The notes beneath the pieces were generated by a model. It searched no databases, had not been told where the DNA came from, and was given only the letters and a program-made list of their open reading frames with translations. The translations under genes and the position numbers were made by a program. From Desulfovibrio gilichinskyi (GTDB lineage Bacteria > Desulfobacterota > Desulfovibrionia > Desulfovibrionales > Desulfovibrionaceae), in assembly GCF_900177375.1 (NCBI RefSeq), contig NZ_FWZU01000001.1, forward strand, positions 434,001-498,000: a stretch of 64,000 nucleotides of DNA. The letters are read 5' to 3'. This document shows, in pieces, positions 33,424 through 43,587 of the stretch (positions are counted from its first letter, which is position 1; every line of letters begins with the position of its first letter).

Positions 33424-35724
33424 ATGGAGCCGAGATCTCTTCAATTACTTGAGTTTCCAAAGATTCTCAAAGTACTATCAAATTTCACTGTGTCTTCTTC
33501 CGGAGCTCAGTCATGCCTTAATCTTTCTCCAATGCAAGAAGCCGATGCAATCAATTCCGCGGCCCGCTTTTTCAGGCAAGGGCATAATTTTTCTAAGGAA
33601 ACAGGGTTCAGGCTTAGTGTATTTCCCCCTCTCGAAGGGCTTTTCAAATTCCTAATCAAGCCGGCGAATATTCTTGATACTGATGCACTTTTTGCACTTG
33701 TTCAAACCCTTGGACAAACTCGCTTACTTAAAGAAGCTCTTTCGATTGCTGAAAAACGAGAGTGGGATTCTATAGTTGATTTTTTAGATGGAATAGACTG
33801 GCCTGAAAAAACATTTTCCGGTTTGAAACGTTGTATTGATCCTGATGGAAATATCCGTGACGAAAGTTCACCGGAACTTTATGATGTCAGGCGGTCTCTC
33901 AGAGGACTTTATCAGCGTTGTTCAAAAAAAGTGCGGGATTACATTCACGGTGAAGACATAAGTCGTTTTATGCAGGACGACTTCATGACTATTTCATCTG
34001 ATCGTTATGTTCTGCCGCTAAAAGCTAATTTTAAAGGTCGATTGCAGGGTATTATTCACAGTTATTCAAATACCGGTGAAACCTGTTATTTCGAACCGTT
34101 ATTTCTTGTTGAGCTTAACAACACCATGCAGGAGCTCAAGCAAAATGAAAGACAGGAAGAACTGAAGATCCTGACTTATCTCACCGGACTTGTCCGTGGC
34201 GAACTTGCAGAATGTGAAGCTGCATATAATTTTCTTGTTGATTACGATGTACTTCAGGCAAAAATTAATTTTGCAGAAGCCCTAGGTGCTGTTGCTGTTG
34301 ATGTTGAAGCAGGCGCAGGGTTTAATTTGAAAGGAGCCCGCCATCCGTTGCTTGTGGCTGCGGACATGGGCGTGCATCCGCTAAATGTTGAGCTCCCTGC
34401 TGATCAGCGTGTACTTATTATCAGCGGTGGTAATGCCGGTGGTAAAACTGTCTGCCTTAAAACTGTCGGCATTCTGGCCGCTATGGCATTCAGCGGAATC
34501 CCGGTAACTGTTGAAAAGGGTTCAATACTGCCTCTTTTCAAAGAAATTTTTGTTATTATCGGTGATGAACAGTCACTTGAGGAAAACGTAAGTACTTTCT
34601 CAGCGCAAATTCAGTCTATCAGCAGAATCTGGGATTCAATGGATTCATCCACTTTATTTATTCTGGATGAATTCGGGTCCGGAACTGATCCGGCACAGGG
34701 CGCGGCATTGGCTCAGGCTGTTGTTGATGGTTTGCTTGAGAATAAAGTTACCTGTTTTGCAGCAACCCATTTTCCTGCTCTTAAAACTTATGCCCTTGTT
34801 ACCGAGGGAGTCAGGGCTGCCAGTGTTCTCTTTGATCCGGGAACTAAAAAACCATTGTTCAGAATTGCTTACGATCAGGTCGGAGCATCTATCGCACTTG
34901 ATGTTGCGCGTGAGCATGGTTTTCCTGAATCTTTGATCTCCAAAGCTGAACAATATCTGCTTATGGAGGGTTCTGAAACCGGTTCGATTATGTCTCGGTT
35001 GAATGAACTTGCTGTCACCAGAGAACTTGAGCTGGATGAGCTGACTAAGGAACGTGAGAAACTTCGCATTAAACGTGATAAGCTCGAAGTGCGTTTTGAA
35101 AAAGAACGTATTGCTGTTTTGCATGAAGTTAAAGCTCAAGCTCAAACGGTTTTGAAAGAGTGGCAGGATGGAAAGGTTGGACGTAAAACAGCCTTAAAAA
35201 AACTTGCTGAAGCCCGTGAAAAAATCGGTGGCGGTAACTATGCTAAAACCGAAGCTAAGGCTTTTTCATACTCTGATATCGAAGTCGGTTCAGATATTTT
35301 AAATATCAATTGGGACCGCAAGGGTATTGTTTTAGAGAAAGATGACCGAAAGAAAAGGGTGAAGGTTGATATGGACGGCGTGGCAATGTGGATGCCTGCC
35401 GACCAGCTCGGGCCTGTAAACAAATCCGGTCAGATTTATCGTCAGCCGGTAGCTTCAGTTGAAGTTTCTTCGCGTGGAGATATGTCTCTTAAGGTTGACC
35501 TACGCGGAAAACGTGCTGATATAGCAATAAGTGAGCTCGGAAAATTTTTCGATCAGGCGTTACTGCGCGGCGCAACAACAATTGAAGTTGTTCATGGCCG
35601 CGGTACAGGGGCGCTGAGGCGTGAGGTTCATATTTTTCTGGATGAAAATCCGTTGGTTGCAAGTTATGCTCTCGCTCCGGAAGATCAGGGCGGGGACGGC
35701 ATGACTTTGGTCGAATTGGTTTAG
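33424..35724 (+). CDS. mutS2: Endonuclease MutS2
   Basis: MutS-family ATPase of 766 residues that lacks the mismatch-recognition domain. MutS2 proteins limit recombination or rescue stalled ribosomes, depending on species. A clamp/lever region precedes Walker A GGNAGGKTVCLKTVG (about residue 337) and Walker B STLFILDEFGSGTDPAQG with its following THFP motif. After a coiled coil (about 520-600) the C-terminal Smr domain reads VDLRGKRADIAISELGKF and VVHGRGTGALRREVHIFL. Start ATG with GGA 6 bp upstream. dnaG follows 70 bp later. Confidence 0.95.
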   Translation: MEPRSLQLLEFPKILKVLSNFTVSSSGAQSCLNLSPMQEADAINSAARFFRQGHNFSKETGFRLSVFPPLEGLFKFLIKPANILDTDALFALVQTLGQTRLLKEALSIAEKREWDSIVDFLDGIDWPEKTFSGLKRCIDPDGNIRDESSPELYDVRRSLRGLYQRCSKKVRDYIHGEDISRFMQDDFMTISSDRYVLPLKANFKGRLQGIIHSYSNTGETCYFEPLFLVELNNTMQELKQNERQEELKILTYLTGLVRGELAECEAAYNFLVDYDVLQAKINFAEALGAVAVDVEAGAGFNLKGARHPLLVAADMGVHPLNVELPADQRVLIISGGNAGGKTVCLKTVGILAAMAFSGIPVTVEKGSILPLFKEIFVIIGDEQSLEENVSTFSAQIQSISRIWDSMDSSTLFILDEFGSGTDPAQGAALAQAVVDGLLENKVTCFAATHFPALKTYALVTEGVRAASVLFDPGTKKPLFRIAYDQVGASIALDVAREHGFPESLISKAEQYLLMEGSETGSIMSRLNELAVTRELELDELTKEREKLRIKRDKLEVRFEKERIAVLHEVKAQAQTVLKEWQDGKVGRKTALKKLAEAREKIGGGNYAKTEAKAFSYSDIEVGSDILNINWDRKGIVLEKDDRKKRVKVDMDGVAMWMPADQLGPVNKSGQIYRQPVASVEVSSRGDMSLKVDLRGKRADIAISELGKFFDQALLRGATTIEVVHGRGTGALRREVHIFLDENPLVASYALAPEDQGGDGMTLVELV

Positions 35725-35794
35725 TGCAAACCTGTTTCTGCCGTGTTATGCAGAATTTGGTTATGTTCTTTTTATTGGCACGCGGAGGCTTTTT

Positions 35795-37525
35795 TTGGAC
35801 AGAGCAGCAATTGATGCTATCAAGGACCGCCTCGATTTAGTCGATATTGTCAGAAGGTATGTAGAGCTGAAACCTGTTTCCGGCAGGTGGAAAGGACTAT
35901 GCCCGTTCCATCAGGAAAAGACTGCATCTTTTACTGTTAACGGAGATGAAGGGCTTTATTATTGTTTCGGCTGTCAGGCTTCAGGCGATATCTTTGATTT
36001 TTATGCTAACATTAACGGGCTAGAATTTAAAGATGCTTTAGAACAGCTGGCGGCAGAGGCCGGAGTTGAACTTACTCCAGGTAAAGTTGATCCAGGCGCA
36101 GCCAAAAGAAGTTCTGAAAAGAAAAAATTTCTCGAGATGCATGAGAAAGCCGCAGAATATTATTCCCGGCTTCTTAAACTTCCCGAAGGACGTGCTGCAA
36201 GAGAATACCTTAAAAAACGAGGTGTTGATACCGCAGCTATCGAAAGTTTCGGTCTTGGTTGCAGTTCCGAAGAATGGCAGGGGCTTGAGAAATTTTTGGT
36301 TTCAAATGGTTATTCGGCTGAGGAAGGAGTTCGCGCAGGGCTGCTTTCTCAGAACGCCAAAGGTCATACTTACGATAGATTTCGCGGAAGATTAATTTTT
36401 CCGATTAAAAATTTATCGGGTCGGGTCATTGCTTTTGGCGGAAGAATAATTATTGAAGGAGAACCAAAGTATTTAAACAGCAGCGATACTCCTATTTATA
36501 AAAAAGGAGAGCACCTGTATGGACTTTCTCAGGCAAGAACATCAATAGCCAGAACGAAGCAGGCTTTGCTGACTGAAGGGTATATGGATGTTATTTCTCT
36601 GCATCAATTCGGTTATACAAATTCTTGCGGAGTACTTGGAACGGCTTTAACTCCCGAACAGGTTAAAAGACTTTCCGGGTTTTGTTCAAAGGTTATTTTA
36701 GTTTTTGATGGTGACAGTGCAGGGCTTAAAGCAGCTCTTCGCAGTTCTGAAATGATTTTAACGCAGGGTGTTTCCTGCGGTGTTATAGTCCTTCCTGACG
36801 GGGAGGATGTTGATAGTCTTCTTCAGACCCGCGGTGCTGAAGGATTTCAGGTTTTTCTGGATGAAGCGCGAGACGGGCTGGACTTTTGTCTTGCTACTCT
36901 TAAAGAGGGGTATTCTCCCCGTGAAATTATGGATTGGTCGCAGGGATTTCTTAAAAAGATGTCCAATGCGTCAATCAGAACTTTTTATCTACCCAAGGTC
37001 GCTTCCGGCCTCGGGGTGTCTGAAGCAGAATTAAGATCAACTTTTTCCGGTGTTTTGGGCCAATCCTCGACTCCTGTTGTTCGAAAAAGGATGCAACGCG
37101 CACCCGTTTCGGTCGGAGGACAGGAAAAAGATGATAAATATTTCTTGAGGTATGCCGTACAGCATCCTGAACATGTCGTTGAACTCTCGGAAAGAGGGAT
37201 CATGCAAGTCCTTACCTCACAATGGGGCACAAAGCTGTGGTCAAAATTTATGACACACAGCGGAAAGGACATAATGCCGTATCTTGATGATTCCGAGAAA
37301 GCATTCTGGGCAGGCTGTAGAATGGAAGATCCGTTCTCCGGTGAAGATCTGGAAGAAGAATGGCGACATGTTTGTAAGGTGATTGCCAGACGGCGGTATG
37401 ATTTGGGCAGAAAACAGCTCACTGATGCTTTGCGCCGCGCTCAGGCGGAAGGCGACTCAGACCGTGTAAATGCGTACCTCAAAGTTCTGAACGACTCTGT
37501 ATGGAGGGATGATGAGCAACATTAA
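35795..37525 (+). CDS. dnaG: DNA primase
   Basis: Makes RNA primers for replication. The 576-residue protein has the CHC2 zinc finger (C36, H39, C57, C60), the RNA-polymerase domain with [16 protein letters not shown] and the TOPRIM domain with [14 protein letters not shown] and [12 protein letters not shown]. The C-terminal region after about residue 430 is the DnaB-binding part. The start is TTG at 35795 with CGGAGG 8 bp upstream. Its 3' end overlaps rpoD, linking primase and sigma factor translation. Confidence 0.96.
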   Translation: MDRAAIDAIKDRLDLVDIVRRYVELKPVSGRWKGLCPFHQEKTASFTVNGDEGLYYCFGCQASGDIFDFYANINGLEFKDALEQLAAEAGVELTPGKVDPGAAKRSSEKKKFLEMHEKAAEYYSRLLKLPEGRAAREYLKKRGVDTAAIESFGLGCSSEEWQGLEKFLVSNGYSAEEGVRAGLLSQNAKGHTYDRFRGRLIFPIKNLSGRVIAFGGRIIIEGEPKYLNSSDTPIYKKGEHLYGLSQARTSIARTKQALLTEGYMDVISLHQFGYTNSCGVLGTALTPEQVKRLSGFCSKVILVFDGDSAGLKAALRSSEMILTQGVSCGVIVLPDGEDVDSLLQTRGAEGFQVFLDEARDGLDFCLATLKEGYSPREIMDWSQGFLKKMSNASIRTFYLPKVASGLGVSEAELRSTFSGVLGQSSTPVVRKRMQRAPVSVGGQEKDDKYFLRYAVQHPEHVVELSERGIMQVLTSQWGTKLWSKFMTHSGKDIMPYLDDSEKAFWAGCRMEDPFSGEDLEEEWRHVCKVIARRRYDLGRKQLTDALRRAQAEGDSDRVNAYLKVLNDSVWRDDEQH

Positions 37526-39281
37526 AGATATTCAAGCTATTAAGGTTTTAATTACAGAAGGTAAGAAACAAGGTTTTCTTACATTTGAGCAGCTTAGTAA
37601 GGTTTTGCCTGCCGAGTTCAATGAAGCTAAGCAGCTTGAAGATGTAATTAAGATTTTTGATCAACTCAATATTGCTATCGTTAATACTGATGATGACGGT
37701 AAAGATCTGATGGACGGCGATGTTGAAGTTGATGTTGATGCTGAAGACGATATAGATATTACAGAAACTGAGGAAGACTCAATTGATTACGTCTCCCGCA
37801 GTACTGACCCTGTACGCATGTATTTGCGTGAAATGGGTGCTGTAGGATTGCTTGACCGTGAAGGTGAAGTCGTTATCGCTAAGAAGATTGAAAACGGCGA
37901 AATGGAAGTACTTTATGCACTGGTTGAAATTCCTGTTGCTATTGAAGAACTTATCAACGTCGGTGAACATCTTGATGAATCACGTATCAAGCTTAAAGAT
38001 GTTGTAAAAACCATCGAAGAAGATGATCCGAGCGAAGACGAGATGAACCAGCGTCAGCGTGTTATTTTCCTTCTTGATGAAGTTAAAAAGATTTATAAGA
38101 AAAAGAAAAAAATATACGAAAAGCTTGATTATTGCGCACAGCTCGACCGCAGGGTCTTTGGTGTGCAAAATGAAATCATGATTTACAAGCAGGAAATTGT
38201 CGACCGCTTGCGTGACATTAAAATCGAAAAAACTTTGATCGACCAGATCATTGAGACTGTCGGTGATTATGTCAGACAGATGCATAACTGTCAGCGGGAT
38301 CTATCTGCTTATATTCTTTCAACTGGTAAGACTCAGCAGGAAATTAAAGATCTCTTTAAAAAGATCGATGATAGAGAAATCAATCCTGTTGCTGCTGCCG
38401 CTGAACTTAATTTAACCGTTGACGAATTATTTTCTTTCAAGGAAATGATTTCCGGTAAAATGGAAATTTTAGTCCGCCTGCAAGAAAAATGCTGTCATAA
38501 CGTTTATGATCTTGAAGAAGTTCTCTGGCGTATCAAACATGGTAACAGATCTGCAATGCAGGCTAAGCAGGAGCTCATCAGAGCTAACCTTAGACTGGTT
38601 GTTTCTATTGCTAAAAAGTACACCAACCGCGGTTTGCAGTTCCTTGATCTTATTCAGGAAGGTAACATCGGTCTTATGAAGGCTGTTGATAAGTTTGAAT
38701 ATCAGCGTGGATATAAATTCTCGACATACGCAACATGGTGGATCAGGCAGGCTATTACCCGCGCCATTGCGGATCAGGCCCGTACTATCCGTATCCCTGT
38801 TCATATGATCGAAACAATTAATAAGCTGATCAGAACTTCCCGCTATCTCGTTCAGGAATTAGGACGTGATCCGGCCCCTGAAGAAATTGCTGAGCGCATG
38901 GACTATCCGCTCGAAAAAGTTAAAAAAGTTCTTAAGATTGCTAAAGAACCTATCTCTCTTGAAACACCTATCGGTGATGAAGAAGATTCAAGTCTCGGTG
39001 ATTTTATTGAAGATAAAAAAGCAACTGCTCCTGCTGAAGAAGTCGTCAGCACTAAACTCGGTGAGCAGATAGCAACGGTTCTTTCTGATCTTACTCCTCG
39101 CGAAGAGCAGGTTCTTCGCAAAAGATTCGGTATCGGCGAAAAGTCTGACCACACCCTTGAAGAGGTTGGTAAACTGTTTAACGTTACTCGTGAACGTATT
39201 CGTCAGATCGAAGCCAAGGCTCTCAGGAAGCTCAGGCATCCTGTCCGGAGTGCACTTCTTCGTTCATATTACGAAAACTAG
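37512..39281 (+). CDS. rpoD: RNA polymerase primary sigma factor
   Basis: Housekeeping sigma-70 of 589-590 residues. An acidic N-terminal region 1.1 (about 1-90) is followed by [16 protein letters not shown] (region 1.2), a non-conserved region, region 2 with [32 protein letters not shown] and [17 protein letters not shown], and region 4.2 with [27 protein letters not shown]. Two adjacent ATGs (37509 and 37512) follow GGAGGG directly; spacing favours the second. It overlaps the end of dnaG by about 14 bp. Two terminators follow. Confidence 0.96.
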   Translation: MSNIKDIQAIKVLITEGKKQGFLTFEQLSKVLPAEFNEAKQLEDVIKIFDQLNIAIVNTDDDGKDLMDGDVEVDVDAEDDIDITETEEDSIDYVSRSTDPVRMYLREMGAVGLLDREGEVVIAKKIENGEMEVLYALVEIPVAIEELINVGEHLDESRIKLKDVVKTIEEDDPSEDEMNQRQRVIFLLDEVKKIYKKKKKIYEKLDYCAQLDRRVFGVQNEIMIYKQEIVDRLRDIKIEKTLIDQIIETVGDYVRQMHNCQRDLSAYILSTGKTQQEIKDLFKKIDDREINPVAAAAELNLTVDELFSFKEMISGKMEILVRLQEKCCHNVYDLEEVLWRIKHGNRSAMQAKQELIRANLRLVVSIAKKYTNRGLQFLDLIQEGNIGLMKAVDKFEYQRGYKFSTYATWWIRQAITRAIADQARTIRIPVHMIETINKLIRTSRYLVQELGRDPAPEEIAERMDYPLEKVKKVLKIAKEPISLETPIGDEEDSSLGDFIEDKKATAPAEEVVSTKLGEQIATVLSDLTPREEQVLRKRFGIGEKSDHTLEEVGKLFNVTRERIRQIEAKALRKLRHPVRSALLRSYYEN

Positions 39282-39288
39282 TCTTTTA

Positions 39289-39324
39289 GGCGGTACAAAG
39301 TAACTTTTGTACCGCCTTTTTTTT
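39289..39324 (+). terminator. Terminator of rpoD
   Basis: GGCGGTACAAA (39289-39299) pairs with TTTGTACCGCC (39306-39316) and is followed by eight T. Confidence 0.93.
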
Positions 39325-39328
39325 ATGG

Positions 39329-39373
39329 AAACACCAACGTTTATTCTTTATAGTTATAGATGTTGGTGTTTTT
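39329..39373. terminator. Second hairpin after rpoD
   Basis: AAACACCAAC (39329-39338) pairs with GTTGGTGTTT (39362-39371) followed by TTT. It sits 5 bp after the first terminator and may be a backup, ending 54 bp before cbiB. Confidence 0.7.
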
Positions 39374-39426
39374 CTGTATCAAAAAAAGATCACCCTTAAC
39401 CGAAATAAATTGAGGATGAAGTTGTA

Positions 39427-40377
39427 ATGGATAATTCTACCGTAGTATTTCTTATTCCTGTCCTTGCTATGATTGCTGATTTGATCTTGGGAGATCCAAG
39501 CTGGCTGCCGCATCCTGTGCGTTATTTGGGAAAGGCTCTTGATTCTTATGATAAATGGGTCAGACATTTGAGTCTTGCTCCTAAAATTATGGGAGGAGTG
39601 GGAGTGGCCGGTTTCTGTCTTGTTATTTTCAGTGTATTAAAAATATTTCTTTCAATTCCGTATGTCGGTGTGATTCTGGGTCTTTATCTGGCTTATGCAG
39701 GACTCGCCCTCGGCGGCCTTTTGTCTGAATGCCGCAAAGTAGCATTGCTTCTTGATCAAGGGCAAATTGAAGCCGCGCGCATTGCCGTTTCGCATCTTGT
39801 CAGCCGGGATGTGTCTGAACTTGATGAAGCAGGTATTCGCAAAGCTTTAGCTGAGACAACCAGCGAAAATTTGAACGACGGGTTTGTCGCTCCGTTTTTT
39901 TATCTGGTTGTGACCGGCCCTGCCGGAATGTGGGTGTATAAGACGATCAGCACTATGGACTCAATGTGGGGTTATAAAAATGAGCAGTATAAAGATTTCG
40001 GATATTGCGCAGCAAAAGCTGATGATATTCTAGCATTTATTCCCGCTCGTATCACCGCGTTTATGATGCTTGCGGCAGGGCGTATTCTTCATCTTGATTG
40101 GAAAAGTGCTTATGAACATTTAATTGAAGATTCAGGAAAGAGCGAAAGTCCCAATGCAGGTTGGCCGATGGCTGCTGCCGCATGGCTAGTAGGCGGACAG
40201 ATGGGCGGAAAGGCCGTCTATTTCGGCGTTGAGAAACAAAAGCCAGTAATGGGCCCAGTCGGCACGTGGACTTCGCTTAAACTCAAAAGACTCGGAACGC
40301 TAATATTTTTCAGCGGAATTTTGAGTGCTATTCTTTTGGACGTGTATTTCTTGCTGGTATGGCTTGCAGAAATGTAA
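39427..40377 (+). CDS. cbiB: Adenosylcobinamide-phosphate synthase
   Basis: Membrane enzyme that attaches aminopropanol (or its phosphate) to adenosylcobyric acid in cobalamin synthesis. The 316-residue protein has the family start ADLILGDPSWLPHPVRYLGK, LVSRDVSELDEAGIRKALAETTSENLNDGFVAP and YKTISTMDSMWGYKNEQY in order, with several hydrophobic helices (about 57-100 and 295-316). It lies alone between terminators, unlike the usual cob operon context. A hairpin terminator follows at 40403-40428. Confidence 0.94.
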   Translation: MDNSTVVFLIPVLAMIADLILGDPSWLPHPVRYLGKALDSYDKWVRHLSLAPKIMGGVGVAGFCLVIFSVLKIFLSIPYVGVILGLYLAYAGLALGGLLSECRKVALLLDQGQIEAARIAVSHLVSRDVSELDEAGIRKALAETTSENLNDGFVAPFFYLVVTGPAGMWVYKTISTMDSMWGYKNEQYKDFGYCAAKADDILAFIPARITAFMMLAAGRILHLDWKSAYEHLIEDSGKSESPNAGWPMAAAAWLVGGQMGGKAVYFGVEKQKPVMGPVGTWTSLKLKRLGTLIFFSGILSAILLDVYFLLVWLAEM

Positions 40378-40402
40378 AAATAAATCGAATTTGTTTTTTA
40401 GA

Positions 40403-40428
40403 AGAGGTCGCTTGCGGCCTCTTTTTTT
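40403..40428 (+). terminator. Terminator of cbiB
   Basis: AGAGGTCG (40403-40410) pairs with CGGCCTCT (40415-40422) over a CTTG loop and is followed by six or seven T. Confidence 0.88.
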
Positions 40429-40431
40429 GTT

Positions 40432-40474
40432 CAGAAGGAGGAAACACTTTTTTAAAAATGTTTTCCTCCTTCTG
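40432..40474. other. Long perfect inverted repeat between convergent cbiB and proC
   Basis: CAGAAGGAGGAAA (from 40432) pairs with TTTCCTCCTTCTG (ending 40474). It has no outside T-run on either strand, so it may be an mRNA 3' end stabiliser for proC or a transcription barrier with the adjacent terminator. Confidence 0.6.
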
Positions 40475-40481
40475 TGATATA

Positions 40482-41285
40482 CTATTTTTTGCCTAGTTCT
40501 GCACTTCGTTCATAGCTCTTGCGAACTGCGTCTATAATGTTTGCACGAGTAGCTGTGCGGTCCAGATGGATCAGAGCCTGAACGGTTGTTCCGCCGGGGG
40601 AAGTAACCATTTCGCGTAACTGGCTGACGTGCAGTTTGCTCTGCTGAGCTAATTTTGTAGATCCTTCAAAGAGTTTTTCCACCATGGCGGTAGCCTGTTC
40701 TCTTGGAAGACCTAATTCCACAGCAGATTCAATCATAGCCTCTATGAAGTAGAAAACATAGGCCGGACCTGATCCTATAACGCCTGTGAAAGCATCAAAC
40801 TGACTTTCGGCAAGCATATATATATCGCCGAGCGGTTTGAACATTTCACGGGCAAAAGAAGCCTGATCCGCAGTGATGTGTGAGTCATCAAGACATACCG
40901 CGAAAACTCCGGCATTTACCAACGCAGGAGTGCTTGGCATAACCCGGACAACAGAACATCTGTTTTCGCTGCAATCTTTAAGCGTACTGACGGTGAGACC
41001 AGCTGCAATTGAAACAAGGCATTTGGACTCATCGAGTTCCGGAGCAATTTCTTCTAAAACTGGACCGGCGTGCTGAGGTTTTACGCACAGCACAATATAG
41101 TCGGATTCTTTGGCAAGGTCACGGGCAGTATCGGTCTGAGTCAGGCCGGTTTCTTCCGCAAGAAGGCCAAGCGCCGTTTTATTGAGATCAAAGCCTAGAA
41201 GATTTATATTTTTATCTCCCGCCATGCCTTTAATGATGGCGGTACCCATATTACCTGTGCCTATGAAACCGACTTTTTTACTCAT
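40482..41285 (-). CDS. proC: Pyrroline-5-carboxylate reductase
   Basis: Last step of proline synthesis, reducing pyrroline-5-carboxylate with NAD(P)H. The 267-residue protein has the Rossmann start VGFIGTGNMGTAIIKGM (about 4-20), VRVMPSTPALVNAG (about 113) and the C-terminal MVTSPGGTTVQALIHLD signature. It starts immediately after ndk (1-bp gap) and is the last gene of that unit. Confidence 0.96.
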   Translation of the reverse strand: MSKKVGFIGTGNMGTAIIKGMAGDKNINLLGFDLNKTALGLLAEETGLTQTDTARDLAKESDYIVLCVKPQHAGPVLEEIAPELDESKCLVSIAAGLTVSTLKDCSENRCSVVRVMPSTPALVNAGVFAVCLDDSHITADQASFAREMFKPLGDIYMLAESQFDAFTGVIGSGPAYVFYFIEAMIESAVELGLPREQATAMVEKLFEGSTKLAQQSKLHVSQLREMVTSPGGTTVQALIHLDRTATRANIIDAVRKSYERSAELGKK

Positions 41286-41286
41286 G

Positions 41287-41706
41287 CTAGTTCACCAATT
41301 CTAGGTTGCTGAAGAAATATGAAACTTCAACTTTTGCTGTGTCCGGCCCATCAGAACCGTGACATGCATTAGCTTCAATACCTGCACCGAAAGCTTTGCG
41401 GATGGTTCCTTCTACCGCGTCAGCAGGGTTTGTTGCACCCATGAGATCGCGATAACGTTTAATAGCGTTGTCACCTTCAAGAACAGAAACAACACAAGGG
41501 CCGGAAATCATAAATTCAACGAGTTCACCGAAAAAAGGACGTTCTTTGTGAACTGCATAGAATCCTTCAGCCTGTGTTTTAGACATATGGATCATTTTGG
41601 TTGCTTTAATTTTGAGTCCGCTGTCAGAGATCATTTTCAAGATGTCACCGATTTTGTTGTTCGCAACTGCATCCGGTTTAATGATAGAAAAAGTAAGTTC
41701 GCCCAT
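41287..41706 (-). CDS. ndk: Nucleoside diphosphate kinase
   Basis: Balances nucleoside triphosphates by phosphotransfer through a His intermediate. The 139-residue product begins [32 protein letters not shown] and [18 protein letters not shown] are family motifs, and the active-site His lies in [14 protein letters not shown]. The ATG at 41706 has GGAGG 7 bp upstream; an earlier in-frame ATG at 41760 adds 18 residues absent from other Ndk proteins. It is cotranscribed with proC. Confidence 0.96.
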   Translation of the reverse strand: MGELTFSIIKPDAVANNKIGDILKMISDSGLKIKATKMIHMSKTQAEGFYAVHKERPFFGELVEFMISGPCVVSVLEGDNAIKRYRDLMGATNPADAVEGTIRKAFGAGIEANACHGSDGPDTAKVEVSYFFSNLELVN

Positions 41707-41795
41707 TGTGAAATCCTCCAAAGTGTATTTTTCTGCGTTTTTTCGCATGGTCCAAGGCATTTGCCCTGATCCGGAAGGAAGTATGATTGACTGCT

Positions 41796-42590
41796 TTACG
41801 AAAAAAGCATCCTGTCAGTTGCCACACTCTCGCCGCGAAGGGAATAGAACCTTGCCAGAAGGTCTTCAACTTTCAGTCCCTTCTTATCCTCACCGGAAAT
41901 ATCTAAAATAATCTCGCCCTGATGTAGCATTATCAGTCTGTTACCCATATTAATGGCTTGGTTCATATTATGAGTCACCATCAATGTTGTCAGCTCATCT
42001 CTATGAACAACAGTTTCGGTTATATCAAGAATTTTTTTGCCTGTTTTAGGATCAAGAGCTGCGGTATGTTCATCCAGAAGCAATATATCAGGTCTTGTCA
42101 TGGTCGCCATGATCATGGTCAGAGCCTGTCTTTGACCACCGGAAAGGAGTCCTACTCTGTCTGTAAGCCTGTTTTCAAGCCCAAGCCCGAGTGTAGAAAG
42201 ATGCTCTTTAAAAAGGACCTTATCCTTTGTGCGCACTCCGAATCCAAGACCGCGTCTTTGACCTCTTTTGAGGGCCAGTGCCAAATTTTGTTCAATTGTC
42301 AATGAAGTGCAGGTTCCGAGCAGCGGGTCTTGGAAAACTCTTCCAAGATTTCCGGCACGCTTATGCTCCGGCCACGAAGTAACATCTTGAGTGTTAATCG
42401 TGATGGTGCCGCTGGTAAGAATAAAAGATCCGGCGATAGCATTAAGAAAAGTTGATTTGCCTGCGCCGTTTGAGCCGATAATGGTTATGAAATCACCTTT
42501 ATCAACTTGCAGATCAATTCCGCGTAATGCTTGAACTTCATTTACACTGTTAGGATTAAACGTTTTGACGCCTTTTTGGATGGTAAGCAT
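41796..42590 (-). CDS. ABC transporter ATP-binding protein (partner of PF04392-type binding protein)
   Basis: Cytoplasmic ATPase of 264 residues: Walker [16 protein letters not shown], signature [15 protein letters not shown], Walker [15 protein letters not shown] and the switch His in MVTHNM. Its start overlaps the stop of the permease gene by one base. Together with the permease and the binding protein at 43588 it forms a complete importer of the TrpXYZ/ABC_sub_bind class. The ligand is probably an aromatic amino acid or similar, by family analogy only. Confidence 0.9.
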   Translation of the reverse strand: MLTIQKGVKTFNPNSVNEVQALRGIDLQVDKGDFITIIGSNGAGKSTFLNAIAGSFILTSGTITINTQDVTSWPEHKRAGNLGRVFQDPLLGTCTSLTIEQNLALALKRGQRRGLGFGVRTKDKVLFKEHLSTLGLGLENRLTDRVGLLSGGQRQALTMIMATMTRPDILLLDEHTAALDPKTGKKILDITETVVHRDELTTLMVTHNMNQAINMGNRLIMLHQGEIILDISGEDKKGLKVEDLLARFYSLRGESVATDRMLFS

Positions 42591-43495
42591 TATGCGCGCA
42601 GCCTCCTTCCCAGAACATTAGCTTTAATCTGCGGTGAGACTAAAGCCGCTACTACCAGAATTGCGGTGACTAGGTTAAGATCACTTGGTGTGAATGAAAA
42701 GCTTCCAAGCCTAACGCCGAGAGCCAGAGCAATTGCTACCCTGTAAAGTACAGACCCCAGAACTGCGGAAATCATGGCGCAAGTGATAGTTTTTGTGCTG
42801 AAAATTGTTTCACCTATAATAACAGAAGCCAGACCTGCTATAATTGTACCGATACCCATATTAACATCAGCCGCCCCTTGATTCTGAGCGACCAGCGCTC
42901 CGGACAGGGCCACCATTGCGTTGGAGAGCCCAACTCCGAAGATGATCATCATATCTTTGTTTACACCGAGGCTTGTGATCATTTTCGGGTTGTCGCCGGT
43001 TGCAAGCATTGCCAGACCGAATGAGGTTTTCAGGAACCATATTAAAGCAACAAGAGCTATGCTGGATATGATCGTGAAAAGCAGCGGAGTGGCGAGGTAA
43101 GGAGCAAGTCCTGTCATATCGATAAATTTGTCAATTAAAGTATCTTGTCCGAGAAGAGTAATGTTTGGCTTGCCCATGATGCGGATGTTTATGGAATAAA
43201 GAGAAATCATGGTCAGAATTGAAGCGAGCAGATGTAATATTTTGAATTTGGTATTAAGTATTCCGGTTACAGCTCCGGCTAGAAAACCTGCACAGGCCGC
43301 CATACCCATAGCGGCGAGTGGGTGATATCCACCGGTGATTGCAACGGCCGAGACCGCAGCTCCAAGTGGCAGACTGCCGTCAACTGTCAGATCCGGAAAG
43401 TCAAGGACTCTGAATGTCAGGTATACTCCGAGAACCATAAGTCCGAAGGCAAAACCTTGTTCAAGAGCACCCATGAAAGCGTATAAACTGATCAT
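42590..43495 (-). CDS. ABC transporter permease (branched-chain/TrpY-like)
   Basis: Inner-membrane protein of 301 residues with eight to nine helices. FAFGLMVLGVYLTFRVLDFPDLTVDGSLPLGAAV is the start typical of the permeases that go with PF04392 binding proteins, and the later ATGDNPKMITSLGVNKDMMIIFGVGLSNAM is the conserved loop that contacts the ATPase. It lies 92 bp after the binding-protein gene with a terminator hairpin in between. Confidence 0.9.
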   Translation of the reverse strand: MISLYAFMGALEQGFAFGLMVLGVYLTFRVLDFPDLTVDGSLPLGAAVSAVAITGGYHPLAAMGMAACAGFLAGAVTGILNTKFKILHLLASILTMISLYSINIRIMGKPNITLLGQDTLIDKFIDMTGLAPYLATPLLFTIISSIALVALIWFLKTSFGLAMLATGDNPKMITSLGVNKDMMIIFGVGLSNAMVALSGALVAQNQGAADVNMGIGTIIAGLASVIIGETIFSTKTITCAMISAVLGSVLYRVAIALALGVRLGSFSFTPSDLNLVTAILVVAALVSPQIKANVLGRRLRA

Positions 43496-43530
43496 TTTTT
43501 AATTGGGGTAATAACGTTTTTTATAAAAAT

Positions 43531-43556
43531 AAAGGCGCGATTTCTATCGCGCCTTT
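43531..43556 (-). terminator. Intra-operon terminator/attenuator between binding protein and permease
   Basis: AAAGGCGCGAT/ATCGCGCCTTT stem (43531-43541 with 43546-43556) over a 4-nt loop, followed on the minus strand by ATTTTTAT. Partial termination here would make more binding protein than permease, as in many ABC operons. Confidence 0.85.
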
Positions 43557-43587
43557 ACCTCGATTGAGTGGATTTGGCAAATAGCAA

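Noticed and set aside
34654-35145. 163-codon open frame on the minus strand within mutS2
   Set aside because: Antisense shadow of a clear mutS2 coding region; no ribosome-binding site or family resemblance.
38469-38804. 111-codon antisense frame within rpoD (and 37980-38285)
   Set aside because: Shadows of the conserved rpoD frame, with no initiation signals.
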